Source: Inquilinus limosus
GTDB lineage: Bacteria > Pseudomonadota > Alphaproteobacteria > DSM-16000 > Inquilinaceae
Assembly: GCA_019508225.1 (NCBI GenBank)
Contig: JAEKLZ010000160.1
Coordinates: forward strand, 20,994-54,945
Reading direction: 5' to 3'
DNA: 33,952 nucleotides
Notes under the pieces: model-generated
The model's input: only the letters and a program-made list of their open reading frames with translations
Told to the model about the DNA's origin: nothing
Database searches by the model: none
Program-made: the position numbers and the translations under genes
In this document: piece after piece, positions 7,752 through 15,576 of the stretch
Layout: every line of letters begins with the position of its first letter
How positions within the stretch are numbered: position 1 is the stretch's first letter

Positions 7752-8336
7752 TCAGGTCAGGCCCTCGTGCTGCAGCGCCAGCTGCACCGCCGGCCTCGCC
7801 TCCACCCGCTCGAAATAGGTCGGCAGCGGGTCGGGCCGCGGCAGCTTGAGGTCCCTGGCCCAGCGCAGCATGACGTAGAGATAGGCGTCGGCGACGCTCA
7901 TCTCCGCGCCGAACAGATAGTCGCCGCGCAGCCGCTCGGCGAGATAGGCGAAGCGCTCCGCCACCACCTCGTCGACGATCTCCTTCTCCTGGTCGCTGAT
8001 CGGAAAGATCGACCGGATCAGCAGCTTGTGCAGCTCGGCGCCGATGAAGCTCAGCATCTCGGCCAACCGGATCCGCCCCATCTCGCCGCCCGGCGCCAAC
8101 TTTGGCGCGCGCTCGGCCACCCAGGTGAGGATCGCGGCGTTCTCGGTCAGCACCGTGCCGTCGTCCAGCACCAGCGCCGGGACGTAGCCCTTCGGGTTGA
8201 CTTCGGTGAAGTCGTCGCCCGATTCGGTTCGCCGGGTCGGGATGTCGACGCGGACCCGCTCGAACTCCAGACCGGCCTCGTGCAGGGCGATGTGGTCGGC
8301 CAGGCTGCAGGCGCCGGGGGCGAGATACAGCTTCAT
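7752..8336 (-). CDS. glutathione S-transferase, beta class-like
   Basis: This 194-residue protein has an N-terminal thioredoxin-like domain (MKLYLAPGACSLADH) followed by a helical C-terminal domain. Cys10 in PGACSLA is the position of the catalytic cysteine of bacterial beta-class GSTs. The glutathione-binding segment GYVPALVLDDG followed by LTENAAIL (cis-Pro and the Glu/Asn-Ala pair) is present. The enzyme should conjugate or reduce electrophiles with glutathione in the cytoplasm. AGGAGG precedes the ATG, which fixes the start inside a longer frame. It follows the SnoaL-like gene by 31 bases and is the last gene of a likely three-gene operon. Confidence 0.9.
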   Translation of the reverse strand: MKLYLAPGACSLADHIALHEAGLEFERVRVDIPTRRTESGDDFTEVNPKGYVPALVLDDGTVLTENAAILTWVAERAPKLAPGGEMGRIRLAEMLSFIGAELHKLLIRSIFPISDQEKEIVDEVVAERFAYLAERLRGDYLFGAEMSVADAYLYVMLRWARDLKLPRPDPLPTYFERVEARPAVQLALQHEGLT

Positions 8337-8367
8337 GGGAAAGCCTCCTGTTGTCTGGACGATGCGG

Positions 8368-8718
8368 TCACGGCTCGGCGTCCGGCAGCGAGCCGAAATA
8401 GACCACCACTTCCCGGACCTTGCCGTCCTGGAAGCGGAAATGCTCGACGTTGCGGAAGCGGACGCCCGAAGCGAGCTCGAGCTCGTATTGCACCAGGGCC
8501 TCGTCGCCACGGTCGAACAGCCGCTCGAGGTTGAAGCGGCGAATGCCCTCGCTGTTCGGCCAGCAGCGCTCGAAATAGGCCGCCCGGCCGATATGGTCGT
8601 CATAGGGGCTGGTGAAGGTGAAGCCCTCACCCACCAGGCCTTCGAGCGCCGTGCGGTTCTTGGATTCGTAGGCGCCGTAATAGGCCCGGATCAGCTCGGG
8701 GATGTCGGTCTTGCCCAT
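8368..8718 (-). CDS. SnoaL/NTF2-like protein
   Basis: This 116-residue protein has the NTF2-like cone fold pattern: an opening helix (IPELIRAYYGAYESKN), the FTFTSPYDD segment, then strands ending VEHFRFQDGKVREVVVYFG. Relatives are annotated SnoaL-like; a few are isomerases or hydrolases and many have no known activity. GGAGGAG precedes the ATG at 8718; the longer open frame to 9093 runs antisense-like through the SRPBCC gene and is not used. It lies between SRPBCC and GST genes with gaps of about 30 bases. Confidence 0.82.
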   Translation of the reverse strand: MGKTDIPELIRAYYGAYESKNRTALEGLVGEGFTFTSPYDDHIGRAAYFERCWPNSEGIRRFNLERLFDRGDEALVQYELELASGVRFRNVEHFRFQDGKVREVVVYFGSLPDAEP

Positions 8719-8750
8719 CGCTCGCTCCTCCGGTTGTGGGACGGGGCGGC

Positions 8751-9221
8751 TCAATGTGCCGCACGGCGCCGCAGCGCCGCGTCCAGCTTCTCCAGGAGCG
8801 AGCGCCAGCCGCTTTCGCGGATCTCCGGCTGGTCGCCGCCGTCGAGGAAGACGGCCTGCTCGGTGAAGATCAGTCGGGTGCCATCCCCGTCCGGCAGCAG
8901 CTCGACCGTGCTCAGCGAGGCCGAGATCCGGGTGTCGCCGCGATCGATCGTGTAGCTGAAGACGATGCGGCGATCCGGCACGATGTCGGCGTAGCGGGTC
9001 TCGTTGCGGTAGATCGGGTCGCCCGCGGGGCCGAAGCGGCTGGTCTCGATGCCGCCGACGCGGAAGTCGAATCGCGGCTCCGCCAGCTCCCAATCCTCGC
9101 CGGGGGCGCCCCAGACCAGCCTGGCGGCGGGATCGGCCCAGGCCGCGAACACCCGCGACGGCGACGCGTCGTAGCGGCGCCGGATGGTGAAGCCGCCATG
9201 CTGCACAGACCGGTCATTCAC
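8751..9221 (-). CDS. SRPBCC (AHSA1-like) domain protein
   Basis: This 156-residue protein has the START/Bet v1-like SRPBCC fold of the AHSA1 (activator of Hsp90 ATPase C-terminal) family. It begins with IRRRYDASPSRVFAAWADPA, continues with the LVWGAPG segment and ends in a long C-terminal helix (GWRSLLEKLDAALRRR). These proteins bind hydrophobic ligands in a cavity, and bacterial members are often paired with ArsR regulators, none of which is seen here. The start is GTG at 9221, supported by GGAGG 6 bases upstream. It heads a likely operon with SnoaL-like and GST genes. Confidence 0.88.
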   Translation of the reverse strand: MNDRSVQHGGFTIRRRYDASPSRVFAAWADPAARLVWGAPGEDWELAEPRFDFRVGGIETSRFGPAGDPIYRNETRYADIVPDRRIVFSYTIDRGDTRISASLSTVELLPDGDGTRLIFTEQAVFLDGGDQPEIRESGWRSLLEKLDAALRRRAAH

Positions 9222-9264
9222 GGCGTTCCTCCAGGAGCGATCTTATTGCTTAAGTGACGGCTTC

Positions 9265-9292
9265 AGTATCATGGCGAATGGGGCGACGGCAA
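9265..9292 (-). promoter_or_regulatory. possible promoter of the SRPBCC-SnoaL-GST operon
   Basis: On the minus strand TTGCCG (9287-9292) and GATACT (9265-9270) are 16 bases apart, 44 bases upstream of the GTG start. Both boxes are only 4/6 matches to consensus. A small palindrome around CTTAAG follows downstream. Confidence 0.3.
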
Positions 9293-9311
9293 GGTGGCCT
9301 GCCGGCTGGTT

Positions 9312-9341
9312 TTGACCTGGACGGCGGCGACGCGGTAGAAG
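9312..9341 (+). promoter_or_regulatory. likely sigma-70-type promoter of tex
   Basis: TTGACC (9312-9317) and TAGAAG (9336-9341) are separated by 18 bases and would start transcription about 36 bases before the tex ATG. The -35 is a 5/6 match and the -10 a 4/6 match to consensus. Confidence 0.45.
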
Positions 9342-9383
9342 CAGCCCCTTCCGGTTCCTCATCACAACACCTCCGGTCGTTCG

Positions 9384-11936
9384 ATGATCTCCATCAGCCA
9401 GCGCATTGCCGACGAGCTCTCCGTGCGCGAGGCCCAGGTCGCGGCCACGGTCGAGCTGCTCGACGGCGGCGCGACCGTTCCCTTCGTCGCCCGCTACCGC
9501 AAGGAGGCGACGGGCGGTCTGGACGATATCCAGCTGCGCACGCTGGACGAGCGGCTGCGCTATTTGCGTGAGCTGGAGGAGCGCCGGAAGACGATCCTCG
9601 ACAGCATTGCCGAGCAGGGCAAGCTGGACGACGCGCTGCGCGCGCAGATCGAGGCGGCCGAGACCAAGGCCCGGCTCGAGGACATCTACCTGCCCTACAA
9701 GCCGAAGCGCCGGACCAAGGCGATGATCGCCCGCGAGGCCGGGCTGGAGCCGCTGGCCGACTCGCTGTTGAGCGATCCGAGCCGCGACCCGCAGGAAGCC
9801 GCGGCCGCCTTCGTCGACGCCGAGAAGGGCGTGGCCGATGTCGCCGCGGCGCTGGACGGCGCCCGCTCGATCCTGGTCGAGCGCTTCGGCGAGGATGCCG
9901 ACCTGATCGGCAGCCTGCGCGAGGAGGCGTGGACCCGCGGCCGGCTGCTGTCCAAGATGCGCGAGGGCAAGGAGCAGGCGGGCGCCAAGTTCTCCGACTA
10001 TTTCGACTATGCCGAGAAGCTGACCAAGCTGCCCTCGCACCGCATCCTGGCCCTGTTCCGGGGCGAGAAGGAGGAGGTGCTGTCGCTGACGCTGGAGCCT
10101 GAGGAGGCGCCGGCCGACTCGGCGGACCGCAAGGCCCCCGGCCTGTATGAGCGGCGCATCGCCAACCGTTTCGGCGTCGTCGACCAGGGCCGGCCGGGCG
10201 ATGCCTGGCTGGGCGAGACGGTGCGCTGGGCCTGGCGCACCAAGATCCTGGTGCATCTCGACATCGACCTCCGGCTGCGCCTGTGGCAGGTGGCGGAGGA
10301 GGAGGCGGTGAAGGTCTTCGCCGGCAATCTGCGCGACCTGCTGCTGGCGGCGCCGGCCGGCACCCGCGCCACCATGGGCCTCGACCCCGGCTTCCGCACC
10401 GGGGTGAAGGTCGCCGTGGTCGACGCCACCGGCAAGGTGGTGGCCACCACCGCGATCTTCCCGCATGAGCCGCAGAAGCGCTGGGACGAGTCGATCGCCA
10501 CCTTGGCCGAGCTGGCCAAGGCCCACGCGGTCGACCTGATCGCCATCGGCAACGGCACGGCATCGCGCGAGACCGACAAGCTGGCGGCAGAGCTGATGAA
10601 GCGGCACCCGGAGCTGACGCTGACCAAGGCGGTGGTGTCCGAGGCCGGGGCCTCGGTCTACTCCGCCTCGGCCTTCGCCTCGCAGGAGCTGCCGGAGCTC
10701 GACGTGTCGCTGCGCGGCGCGGTGTCGATCGCCCGCCGGCTGCAGGACCCGCTGGCCGAGCTGGTGAAGATCGATCCGAAATCGATCGGCGTCGGCCAGT
10801 ACCAGCACGACCTCAGCGAGACCAAGCTGTCGCGTTCGCTCGACGCCGTGGTCGAGGATTGCGTGAACGCGGTCGGCGTCGACCTCAACACCGCCTCGGC
10901 GCCGCTGCTGGCCCGGGTCTCCGGCGTCGGCGAGGGATTGGCCCAGAACATTGTGCAGCACCGTGACGCCAACGGCCCGTTCCGAATCCGCGCGGCGCTG
11001 AAGGACGTGCCGCGACTCGGCCCCAAGGCGTTCGAGCAATGCGCCGGCTTCCTGCGCATCCCGAACGGCGACGACCCGCTCGACGCCTCCGGCGTGCATC
11101 CCGAGGCCTATCCGGTGGTGCGCCGGATCATCGAGGCGACGGGCGGCGAGATCAAGGCGCTGATCGGCAATAGCGCCACCCTGCGCGGGCTGGAGCCGGA
11201 GCGCTTCACCGACGACAGCTTCGGCGTGCCGACGGTGACCGACATCCTGCGCGAGCTGGAGAAGCCGGGCCGCGACCCGCGCCCGGCCTTCAAGACCGCC
11301 ACCTTCAAGGAAGGCGTCGAAAAGCTGAGCGACCTGCAGCCCGGCATGGTGCTGGAAGGCGTGGTCACCAACGTCGCGGCCTTCGGCGCCTTCGTCGATA
11401 TCGGCGTGCACCAGGACGGGCTGGTGCACATCTCGGCGATGGCGAAGACCTTCGTGAAGGACCCGCGCACGGTGGCCAAGCCGGGCGACGTGGTGAAGGT
11501 CAAGGTGCTGGAGGTCGACCCGCAGCGCAAACGCATCGGCCTGACCATGCGGCTCGACGATGACGGCCAGGCACGGCCGCCGCGCCGCGAGGGCGGCGCT
11601 CCGGGCGGGCGGCAGGAGAGCCGAGCCGACGGCCGGCGCGATGAGCGGCCGCGGCATCAGCAGCAAAGTCGGCCCGGGCAGCCGGGCCAGGGTGGCCAGG
11701 GTGGCCAGGGTCAGGGCGCGCAGAATCAGGGGGGACAGGGTCGCGATGGCCGAGGCCACGGCGGCCAGGGCCAGCCGCGGCATGGCCGTCCGGGCCAGGA
11801 CGGCGGCGCGCAGCGCCCCCAGGCGAAGCCGCAGCACCAAGCCCCGCAGAAGCCCCGCGCGCCGGCGCCCGAGCCCGACGGCGCCATGGCCGAAGCCCTG
11901 CGCCGCGCCGGGCTGGTGGGCAGCAAGCGGAGCTAG
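9384..11936 (+). CDS. tex: Tex transcription accessory protein, S1 RNA-binding
   Basis: This 850-residue protein matches Tex from its first residues ([16 protein letters not shown], then the [17 protein letters not shown] segment). The order is an N-terminal helical region, a YqgF/RNase H-like domain (starting [17 protein letters not shown], about 331), tandem helix-hairpin-helix motifs (about 501-560) and an S1 domain (about 650-720; [19 protein letters not shown]). Tex binds nucleic acid and acts in transcription. Unusually, about 120 residues after the S1 domain form a Gln/Gly/Arg/Pro-rich tail with [11 protein letters not shown] repeats, ending in a short helix ([16 protein letters not shown]). 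No strong ribosome site precedes the ATG. The gene is monocistronic, between a divergent operon and repeat hairpins. Confidence 0.95.
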   Translation: MISISQRIADELSVREAQVAATVELLDGGATVPFVARYRKEATGGLDDIQLRTLDERLRYLRELEERRKTILDSIAEQGKLDDALRAQIEAAETKARLEDIYLPYKPKRRTKAMIAREAGLEPLADSLLSDPSRDPQEAAAAFVDAEKGVADVAAALDGARSILVERFGEDADLIGSLREEAWTRGRLLSKMREGKEQAGAKFSDYFDYAEKLTKLPSHRILALFRGEKEEVLSLTLEPEEAPADSADRKAPGLYERRIANRFGVVDQGRPGDAWLGETVRWAWRTKILVHLDIDLRLRLWQVAEEEAVKVFAGNLRDLLLAAPAGTRATMGLDPGFRTGVKVAVVDATGKVVATTAIFPHEPQKRWDESIATLAELAKAHAVDLIAIGNGTASRETDKLAAELMKRHPELTLTKAVVSEAGASVYSASAFASQELPELDVSLRGAVSIARRLQDPLAELVKIDPKSIGVGQYQHDLSETKLSRSLDAVVEDCVNAVGVDLNTASAPLLARVSGVGEGLAQNIVQHRDANGPFRIRAALKDVPRLGPKAFEQCAGFLRIPNGDDPLDASGVHPEAYPVVRRIIEATGGEIKALIGNSATLRGLEPERFTDDSFGVPTVTDILRELEKPGRDPRPAFKTATFKEGVEKLSDLQPGMVLEGVVTNVAAFGAFVDIGVHQDGLVHISAMAKTFVKDPRTVAKPGDVVKVKVLEVDPQRKRIGLTMRLDDDGQARPPRREGGAPGGRQESRADGRRDERPRHQQQSRPGQPGQGGQGGQGQGAQNQGGQGRDGRGHGGQGQPRHGRPGQDGGAQRPQAKPQHQAPQKPRAPAPEPDGAMAEALRRAGLVGSKRS
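11685..11711 (+). repeat. tandem 9-bp repeat GGCCAGGGT x3 in tex
   Basis: Three head-to-tail copies of GGCCAGGGT are perfect over 27 bases and encode part of the Gly/Gln-rich tail of Tex. The array is in frame, so copy-number change would lengthen or shorten the tail without a frameshift. Confidence 0.85.
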
Positions 11937-11950
11937 CCGCCTGCCGCTCG

Positions 11951-12032
11951 CGTAGGTTGGGTTCGCGGCACGCGAACCCAACAATTCCTCGGCGTCGCGA
12001 TGTTGGGTTCGCCTCAGCGAACCCAACCTACG
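11951..12032. repeat. paired dispersed hairpins GTAGGTTGGGTTCGC, copies 2 and 3
   Basis: Two hairpins face each other: 11956-11982 (12-bp perfect stem, 3-nt loop) and 12002-12027 (11-bp perfect stem, 4-nt loop). The outer 16 bases, CGTAGGTTGGGTTCGC (11951-11966), are also the exact reverse complement of 12017-12032. The pair fills the space between the convergent tex and fabF-like genes and may serve as a bidirectional terminator. The stem is the same as at 225-251. Confidence 0.8.
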
Positions 12033-12036
12033 CCAG

Positions 12037-13305
12037 TCACCCCTGCCAGCGCCGGAACAGCACGCTGGCGTTGACGCCGCCGAAGCCGAAGCCGTTCGAC
12101 AGCGCGTGCTCGATCCGGCCGGGCCGGGCCTCCAGCGCCACCAGGTCGATGCCGGCGGCGTCCGGGTCGGGGTTCTCCAGGTTCAGCGTCGGCGGCATGA
12201 TCTGGTCGCGCAGGGCTAGCACGGTGAACACCGCTTCCAGCCCGCCGGCGGCGCCCAGCAGATGGCCGGTGGCCGATTTGGTGGCGCTGACCGCCACCGT
12301 CCCGCCGGTGCCGAACAGCGCCTTGATCGCCGCCATCTCGCCCTTGTCGCCGACCGGGGTGGAGGTGGCGTGGGCGTTCAGGTGCTGCACGTCGCCGGGC
12401 TCGATCCCGCCCTGGGCGAGCGCGATCTCCATCGCCCGGCGGGCGCCGTCGCCATCCTCGGGACCCGCGGTCATGTGATAGGCATCGGCGGTGGTGCCGT
12501 AGCCGATCAGCTCCGCGATCGGCCTGGCGCCGCGGGCCAGGGCATGGTCCAGCGCCTCGATCACCATCAGCCCGGCGCCCTCGCCCATGACGAAGCCGTC
12601 GCGGGCCTGGTCGAACGGGCGGGAGGCACGCTCCGGCGTCTCGGCGAAGCCGGTCGACAGGGCGCGGGCGGCGGCGAAGCCGCCCAGGCTGACCCGGTCG
12701 ATGCAGGCTTCGGTGCCGCCGCACAGCGCCACGTCGACCTCGCCGGCGCGGATCATCCGGGCGGCGTCGCCGATGCCCTGGACCCCGGCGGCGCAGGCGG
12801 TCACGGGGGCGCCCAGCGGGCCTTTGAAGCCGTGGCGGATCGAGACCTGGCCGGCGGCGAGGTTGACCAGGAAGGCCGGCACGGTGAAGGGCGACAGCCG
12901 GCGCGCGCCCTTCTGGTCGACCGTCCGCACCGTCTCGACGATATAGGGAAAGCCGCCGACGCCCGAGGCGATCACGGTGGCGGTGCGCTGCCGCGCCCGG
13001 TCGTCCGCCGGCCGCCAGCCGGACTGGGCGACCGCCTCCTCCGCCGCCGCCATGGCGAACTGGATGAAGCGGTCCATCTTCTTCTGGTCCTTCGGCGGCA
13101 CCGCCACGTCCGGGTCGAAGCCGGCCTCGGGGTCCTCGGCGATCGACGGCACCACGCCGGCGACCTTGGCGGCGAGGTCCGGGACCATCTCCTCGGGCAG
13201 GCGGCGCAGACCGGACCGGCCGGCCAGCAGCCGGCGCCAGCTGGCCTCGACGCCGTTGGCGAGGGGCGACACGGCGCCCATTCCGGTGACGACGATGCGG
13301 CGCAT
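12037..13305 (-). CDS. beta-ketoacyl-ACP synthase II-like (FabF family)
   Basis: This 422-residue thiolase-fold condensing enzyme has the FabF/KAS II catalytic triad: C171 (VTACAAG), H312 (LNAHATSTPVGD) and H348 (KSATGHLLGAAGG), with the conserved lysine K343. It condenses malonyl-ACP with an acyl-ACP by decarboxylative Claisen chemistry. No acyl carrier protein, ketoreductase or acyltransferase gene is adjacent, so it is not part of a visible fatty acid or polyketide cluster and is probably an extra FabF paralogue. The Shine-Dalgarno TGAGGAGA overlaps the stop codon of the upstream HxlR regulator gene, so the two are translationally linked. Control by that regulator is an inference. Confidence 0.92.
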   Translation of the reverse strand: MRRIVVTGMGAVSPLANGVEASWRRLLAGRSGLRRLPEEMVPDLAAKVAGVVPSIAEDPEAGFDPDVAVPPKDQKKMDRFIQFAMAAAEEAVAQSGWRPADDRARQRTATVIASGVGGFPYIVETVRTVDQKGARRLSPFTVPAFLVNLAAGQVSIRHGFKGPLGAPVTACAAGVQGIGDAARMIRAGEVDVALCGGTEACIDRVSLGGFAAARALSTGFAETPERASRPFDQARDGFVMGEGAGLMVIEALDHALARGARPIAELIGYGTTADAYHMTAGPEDGDGARRAMEIALAQGGIEPGDVQHLNAHATSTPVGDKGEMAAIKALFGTGGTVAVSATKSATGHLLGAAGGLEAVFTVLALRDQIMPPTLNLENPDPDAAGIDLVALEARPGRIEHALSNGFGFGGVNASVLFRRWQG

Positions 13306-13317
13306 TTCAGTTTCTCC

Positions 13318-13839
13318 TCAGGCCGGGACGGTGGTGCCGTCGCGGCTGTTCCGACGTTCCAGAATCCCGGCAAGCCGGTCCCGATAGGCGGGCCGGGCAT
13401 CGGGCCCCGGGCGGAACTCCGCCGTCTCCGGGGTGATCGGCGTGCCGCTGCGCCGGTCGATCAGGACCGGGTCCATCGGCTGGCCGTCGGCACGGCCAAC
13501 CACCTGCACCAGCACCTTGCCGCCGGTGGCGTGCCGGCCGCCCCAGGCGCCCAGCGCCGCCAGCACCGGGAACACGTCCCGGCCGGCGGCGGTCAGCCGG
13601 TACTCGTGGCGCAGCGGCCGCTGCGAATAGGCGCGGCGCTCCAGCAGGCCGGCCTCGACCAGCCGCTTCAGCCGCCGGGTCAGCATGTTCGGGGCGATGC
13701 CCAGGCTCTGCTGGAACTCGTCGAAGCGGGTCAGGCCGATGAAGGCATCACGCAGGATCAGCAGGCTCCACCATTCCCCCAGCGCGTCGAGAGAGCGGGC
13801 GATCGGGCAGTCCATGCCGGCGAAGCTGGTGCGCTGCAT
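13318..13839 (-). CDS. HxlR family transcriptional regulator
   Basis: This 173-residue protein has an N-terminal HxlR winged helix-turn-helix beginning MQRTSFAGMDCPIARSLD and continuing with GEWWSLLILRDAF, FDEFQQSLGIAPNMLTRRL and the wing YSQRPLRHEYRLT. The conserved Cys near the N-terminus (C11, MDCPIA) is the redox or aldehyde-sensing position in some relatives such as HypR. The C-terminal 65 residues extend beyond the minimal domain and may bind a ligand. I chose the ATG at 13839 because family members start there; the open frame extends to a TTG at 13875, inside a palindrome. The FabF-like gene follows at 12 bases. Confidence 0.9.
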   Translation of the reverse strand: MQRTSFAGMDCPIARSLDALGEWWSLLILRDAFIGLTRFDEFQQSLGIAPNMLTRRLKRLVEAGLLERRAYSQRPLRHEYRLTAAGRDVFPVLAALGAWGGRHATGGKVLVQVVGRADGQPMDPVLIDRRSGTPITPETAEFRPGPDARPAYRDRLAGILERRNSRDGTTVPA

Positions 13840-13861
13840 GGCCGAAGGGATAGCGAAGTCC

Positions 13862-13876
13862 CTTGCATCATGCAAG
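13862..13876. promoter_or_regulatory. 15-bp palindrome, likely HxlR operator
   Basis: CTTGCAT-C-ATGCAAG is a perfect 7-bp inverted repeat around one base, 23 bases upstream of the HxlR start codon. HxlR proteins bind short dyads as dimers next to their own genes, so autoregulation is the natural reading. Binding itself is not shown by sequence. Confidence 0.6.
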
Positions 13877-13911
13877 CGATGCGGGGCGGGCCGGCGCCCT
13901 GCGCCGTTCCG

Positions 13912-14913
13912 TCAGGGCGGCGGGAACCGCTCCAGCGCGCCCAGCAGCGCCTTGTTGAAGGCTTCCGGCGACTGGATCTGCGGCGCGTGGCCTTCGCCGG
14001 GGAAGCGGATCAGGTTGGCGCCGGGGATGCGCTTGGCGGCGGCGCGGCTCAGCTCGGCATAGTTGCCCAGGCGCTGCGCCACCTCCGGCGGCGCCAGTGC
14101 CTTGCCGATCGCGGTGGTATCGCGCTCGCCGATCATCAGCACGGTCGGGGCGCGGATGCGCTCCAGCTCGTAGATCACCGGCTGGTTGAACACCATGTCC
14201 GAGGTCAGTGCCTGGTCCCAGGCCACCTGCCGGCCGCCCTCGCCCTGATACATGCCGGCCAGCATCTGCACCCAGCGGTCGTAGTCCGGGCGCCACTCTC
14301 CGGCGTAGTAGGTGGCCTGCTGATAGGCCTTGATGCTGTCGGCACTGGTCTTCAACTCGCCCTCGAACCACTGGTCGACGGTCTGCTGCGGCACGCCCGC
14401 GGCCCTCCAGTCCTCCAGCCCGATCGGGTTCACCAGCACCAGGCCGGACAGCGCGTCGGGAAAGGCCAGGGCATAGCGCATCGCCAGCATGCCGCCCATG
14501 GAATGGCCCATCACCACCGGGCGCTGGATGCCCAGGCTATCGAGCAGCGCCCTGGTGTTGGCGGCCAACTGGTGCAGCCCGAACTGGTAGGCCTGCGGCT
14601 TGCTCGACTTGCAGAAGCCGACCTGGTCCGGCGCGATGACGCGATATCCCGCCTGCAGCAGCGGCCGCATCACGCCCTCCCAGGTGGCACCGCAGAAGTT
14701 CTTGCCGTGCAGCAGCACCACGGTGCGGCCATTCGGCTTCTCCGGCTGCACGTCCATGTAGGCCATCGACAGGTCCTGGCCCTGGGAGCTGAAGTCGAAG
14801 CGCTGGACCGGGAAGGGATAGTCGAAATCCGCCAGCATCGGGTCGGCACGGGCCGCCGGGACGGAGGCGAGGGCGGCGAGCAGGGCGGCGGCCAGGGCCA
14901 GGCGTCGGATCAT
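13912..14913 (-). CDS. secreted alpha/beta hydrolase
   Basis: This 333-residue protein has a signal peptide (LALAAALLAALASVPAARA) and an alpha/beta hydrolase fold. The oxyanion segment is LLHGKNFCG, the nucleophile elbow GHSMGG (S138), and the acid and His are in GERDTTAIG and GEGHAP, so the catalytic triad is complete. It should be a periplasmic or secreted esterase or related hydrolase; the substrate is unknown. GAGGAG precedes the ATG. The gene stands upstream of the HxlR gene on the same strand, 72 bases away, and downstream of the DUF2889 gene by 85 bases. Confidence 0.9.
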   Translation of the reverse strand: MIRRLALAAALLAALASVPAARADPMLADFDYPFPVQRFDFSSQGQDLSMAYMDVQPEKPNGRTVVLLHGKNFCGATWEGVMRPLLQAGYRVIAPDQVGFCKSSKPQAYQFGLHQLAANTRALLDSLGIQRPVVMGHSMGGMLAMRYALAFPDALSGLVLVNPIGLEDWRAAGVPQQTVDQWFEGELKTSADSIKAYQQATYYAGEWRPDYDRWVQMLAGMYQGEGGRQVAWDQALTSDMVFNQPVIYELERIRAPTVLMIGERDTTAIGKALAPPEVAQRLGNYAELSRAAAKRIPGANLIRFPGEGHAPQIQSPEAFNKALLGALERFPPP

Positions 14914-14998
14914 GTCTCTCCTCAGGACGGCCGGATCGGTGCTGCCGGGTTAACGTTCCGCAGCCGCATACGGCACCGCGCGGATCGTCGCGCCCGGA

Positions 14999-15571
14999 TC
15001 AGCCTTGCCGCGGCCCGGTGTAGAAGTCCGGCCAATGGCGGCGAGCATGATCGCCATCGGCGGCGAAAACGTGGCAACTGTCCAGCAGCACCGGCCGCTG
15101 CTTCGGGCCGGCTTCGGCTTCGGCCTCGGCCGCGCGCTCGCGCGACAGGATCGGGAACACGGTCTGGAACGCCGTGGTCGCCATCGGCCCGAGCAGCTCG
15201 ACCAGATGGGTGCAGCCTTTGGTGCCGCCCAGCCGCTCTTTCACCGCCCGGGTGAAGCCGGGGCCGATGCTCAAGCCCACCAGCGCCTGGAAGCCCGGCG
15301 CGATCTCCGGGCACAGGGCATAAGGGCCGTGCTCGGTCGCGGCCTCGACCGCGACGATGGCCAGGCCGTCATCCACGGTCAGCCGGATCCGCATCTGGTG
15401 GATCGGAGTGCCGGGTGTGATGGCGCCGCGGAACTCGTTGCGGAACTCGTAGCTCTTGGTGTCGACCAGATGGCCCTCGATATCCCAAAGCCCGTCGGCG
15501 CGGCGGAAGCCGTCGCAGGTGACCCGGCGGGTGTGGATCGGCTCGCGGGCCGCGGGGGCGGAAAGGGGCAT
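14999..15571 (-). CDS. DUF2889 domain protein
   Basis: This 190-residue protein matches DUF2889 along its length: RRVTCDGFRRADGLWDIEGH near the start, then VDTKSYEFRNEFRG, a Cys in YALCPEIAPGF and LGGTKGCTHLVELLGPMATTA. Some DUF2889 genes lie beside aromatic or nitrile catabolism genes, but no activity is established. The ATG at 15571 follows the corC-like stop codon by 5 bases, so it is probably translated with that gene as the last member of the aroK-aroB-corC run. The open frame continues upstream to 15766 inside corC and was not used. Confidence 0.82.
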   Translation of the reverse strand: MPLSAPAAREPIHTRRVTCDGFRRADGLWDIEGHLVDTKSYEFRNEFRGAITPGTPIHQMRIRLTVDDGLAIVAVEAATEHGPYALCPEIAPGFQALVGLSIGPGFTRAVKERLGGTKGCTHLVELLGPMATTAFQTVFPILSRERAAEAEAEAGPKQRPVLLDSCHVFAADGDHARRHWPDFYTGPRQG

Positions 15572-15576
15572 GGGGC

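Noticed and set aside
9243..12026. 927-codon open frame antisense to tex
   Set aside because: Its translation is low in complexity and matches no family I recognise, while tex on the plus strand matches a family throughout. GC-rich coding DNA commonly leaves the antisense frame open.
13840..13875. Longer HxlR protein starting at TTG 13875
   Set aside because: The start would lie inside the palindromic operator, and the family begins at MQRTSF.
12262..15255. 997-codon plus-strand frame across the fabF-like, hxlR and hydrolase genes
   Set aside because: It is antisense to three genes with complete catalytic or DNA-binding motifs, so it is a GC-driven shadow frame.
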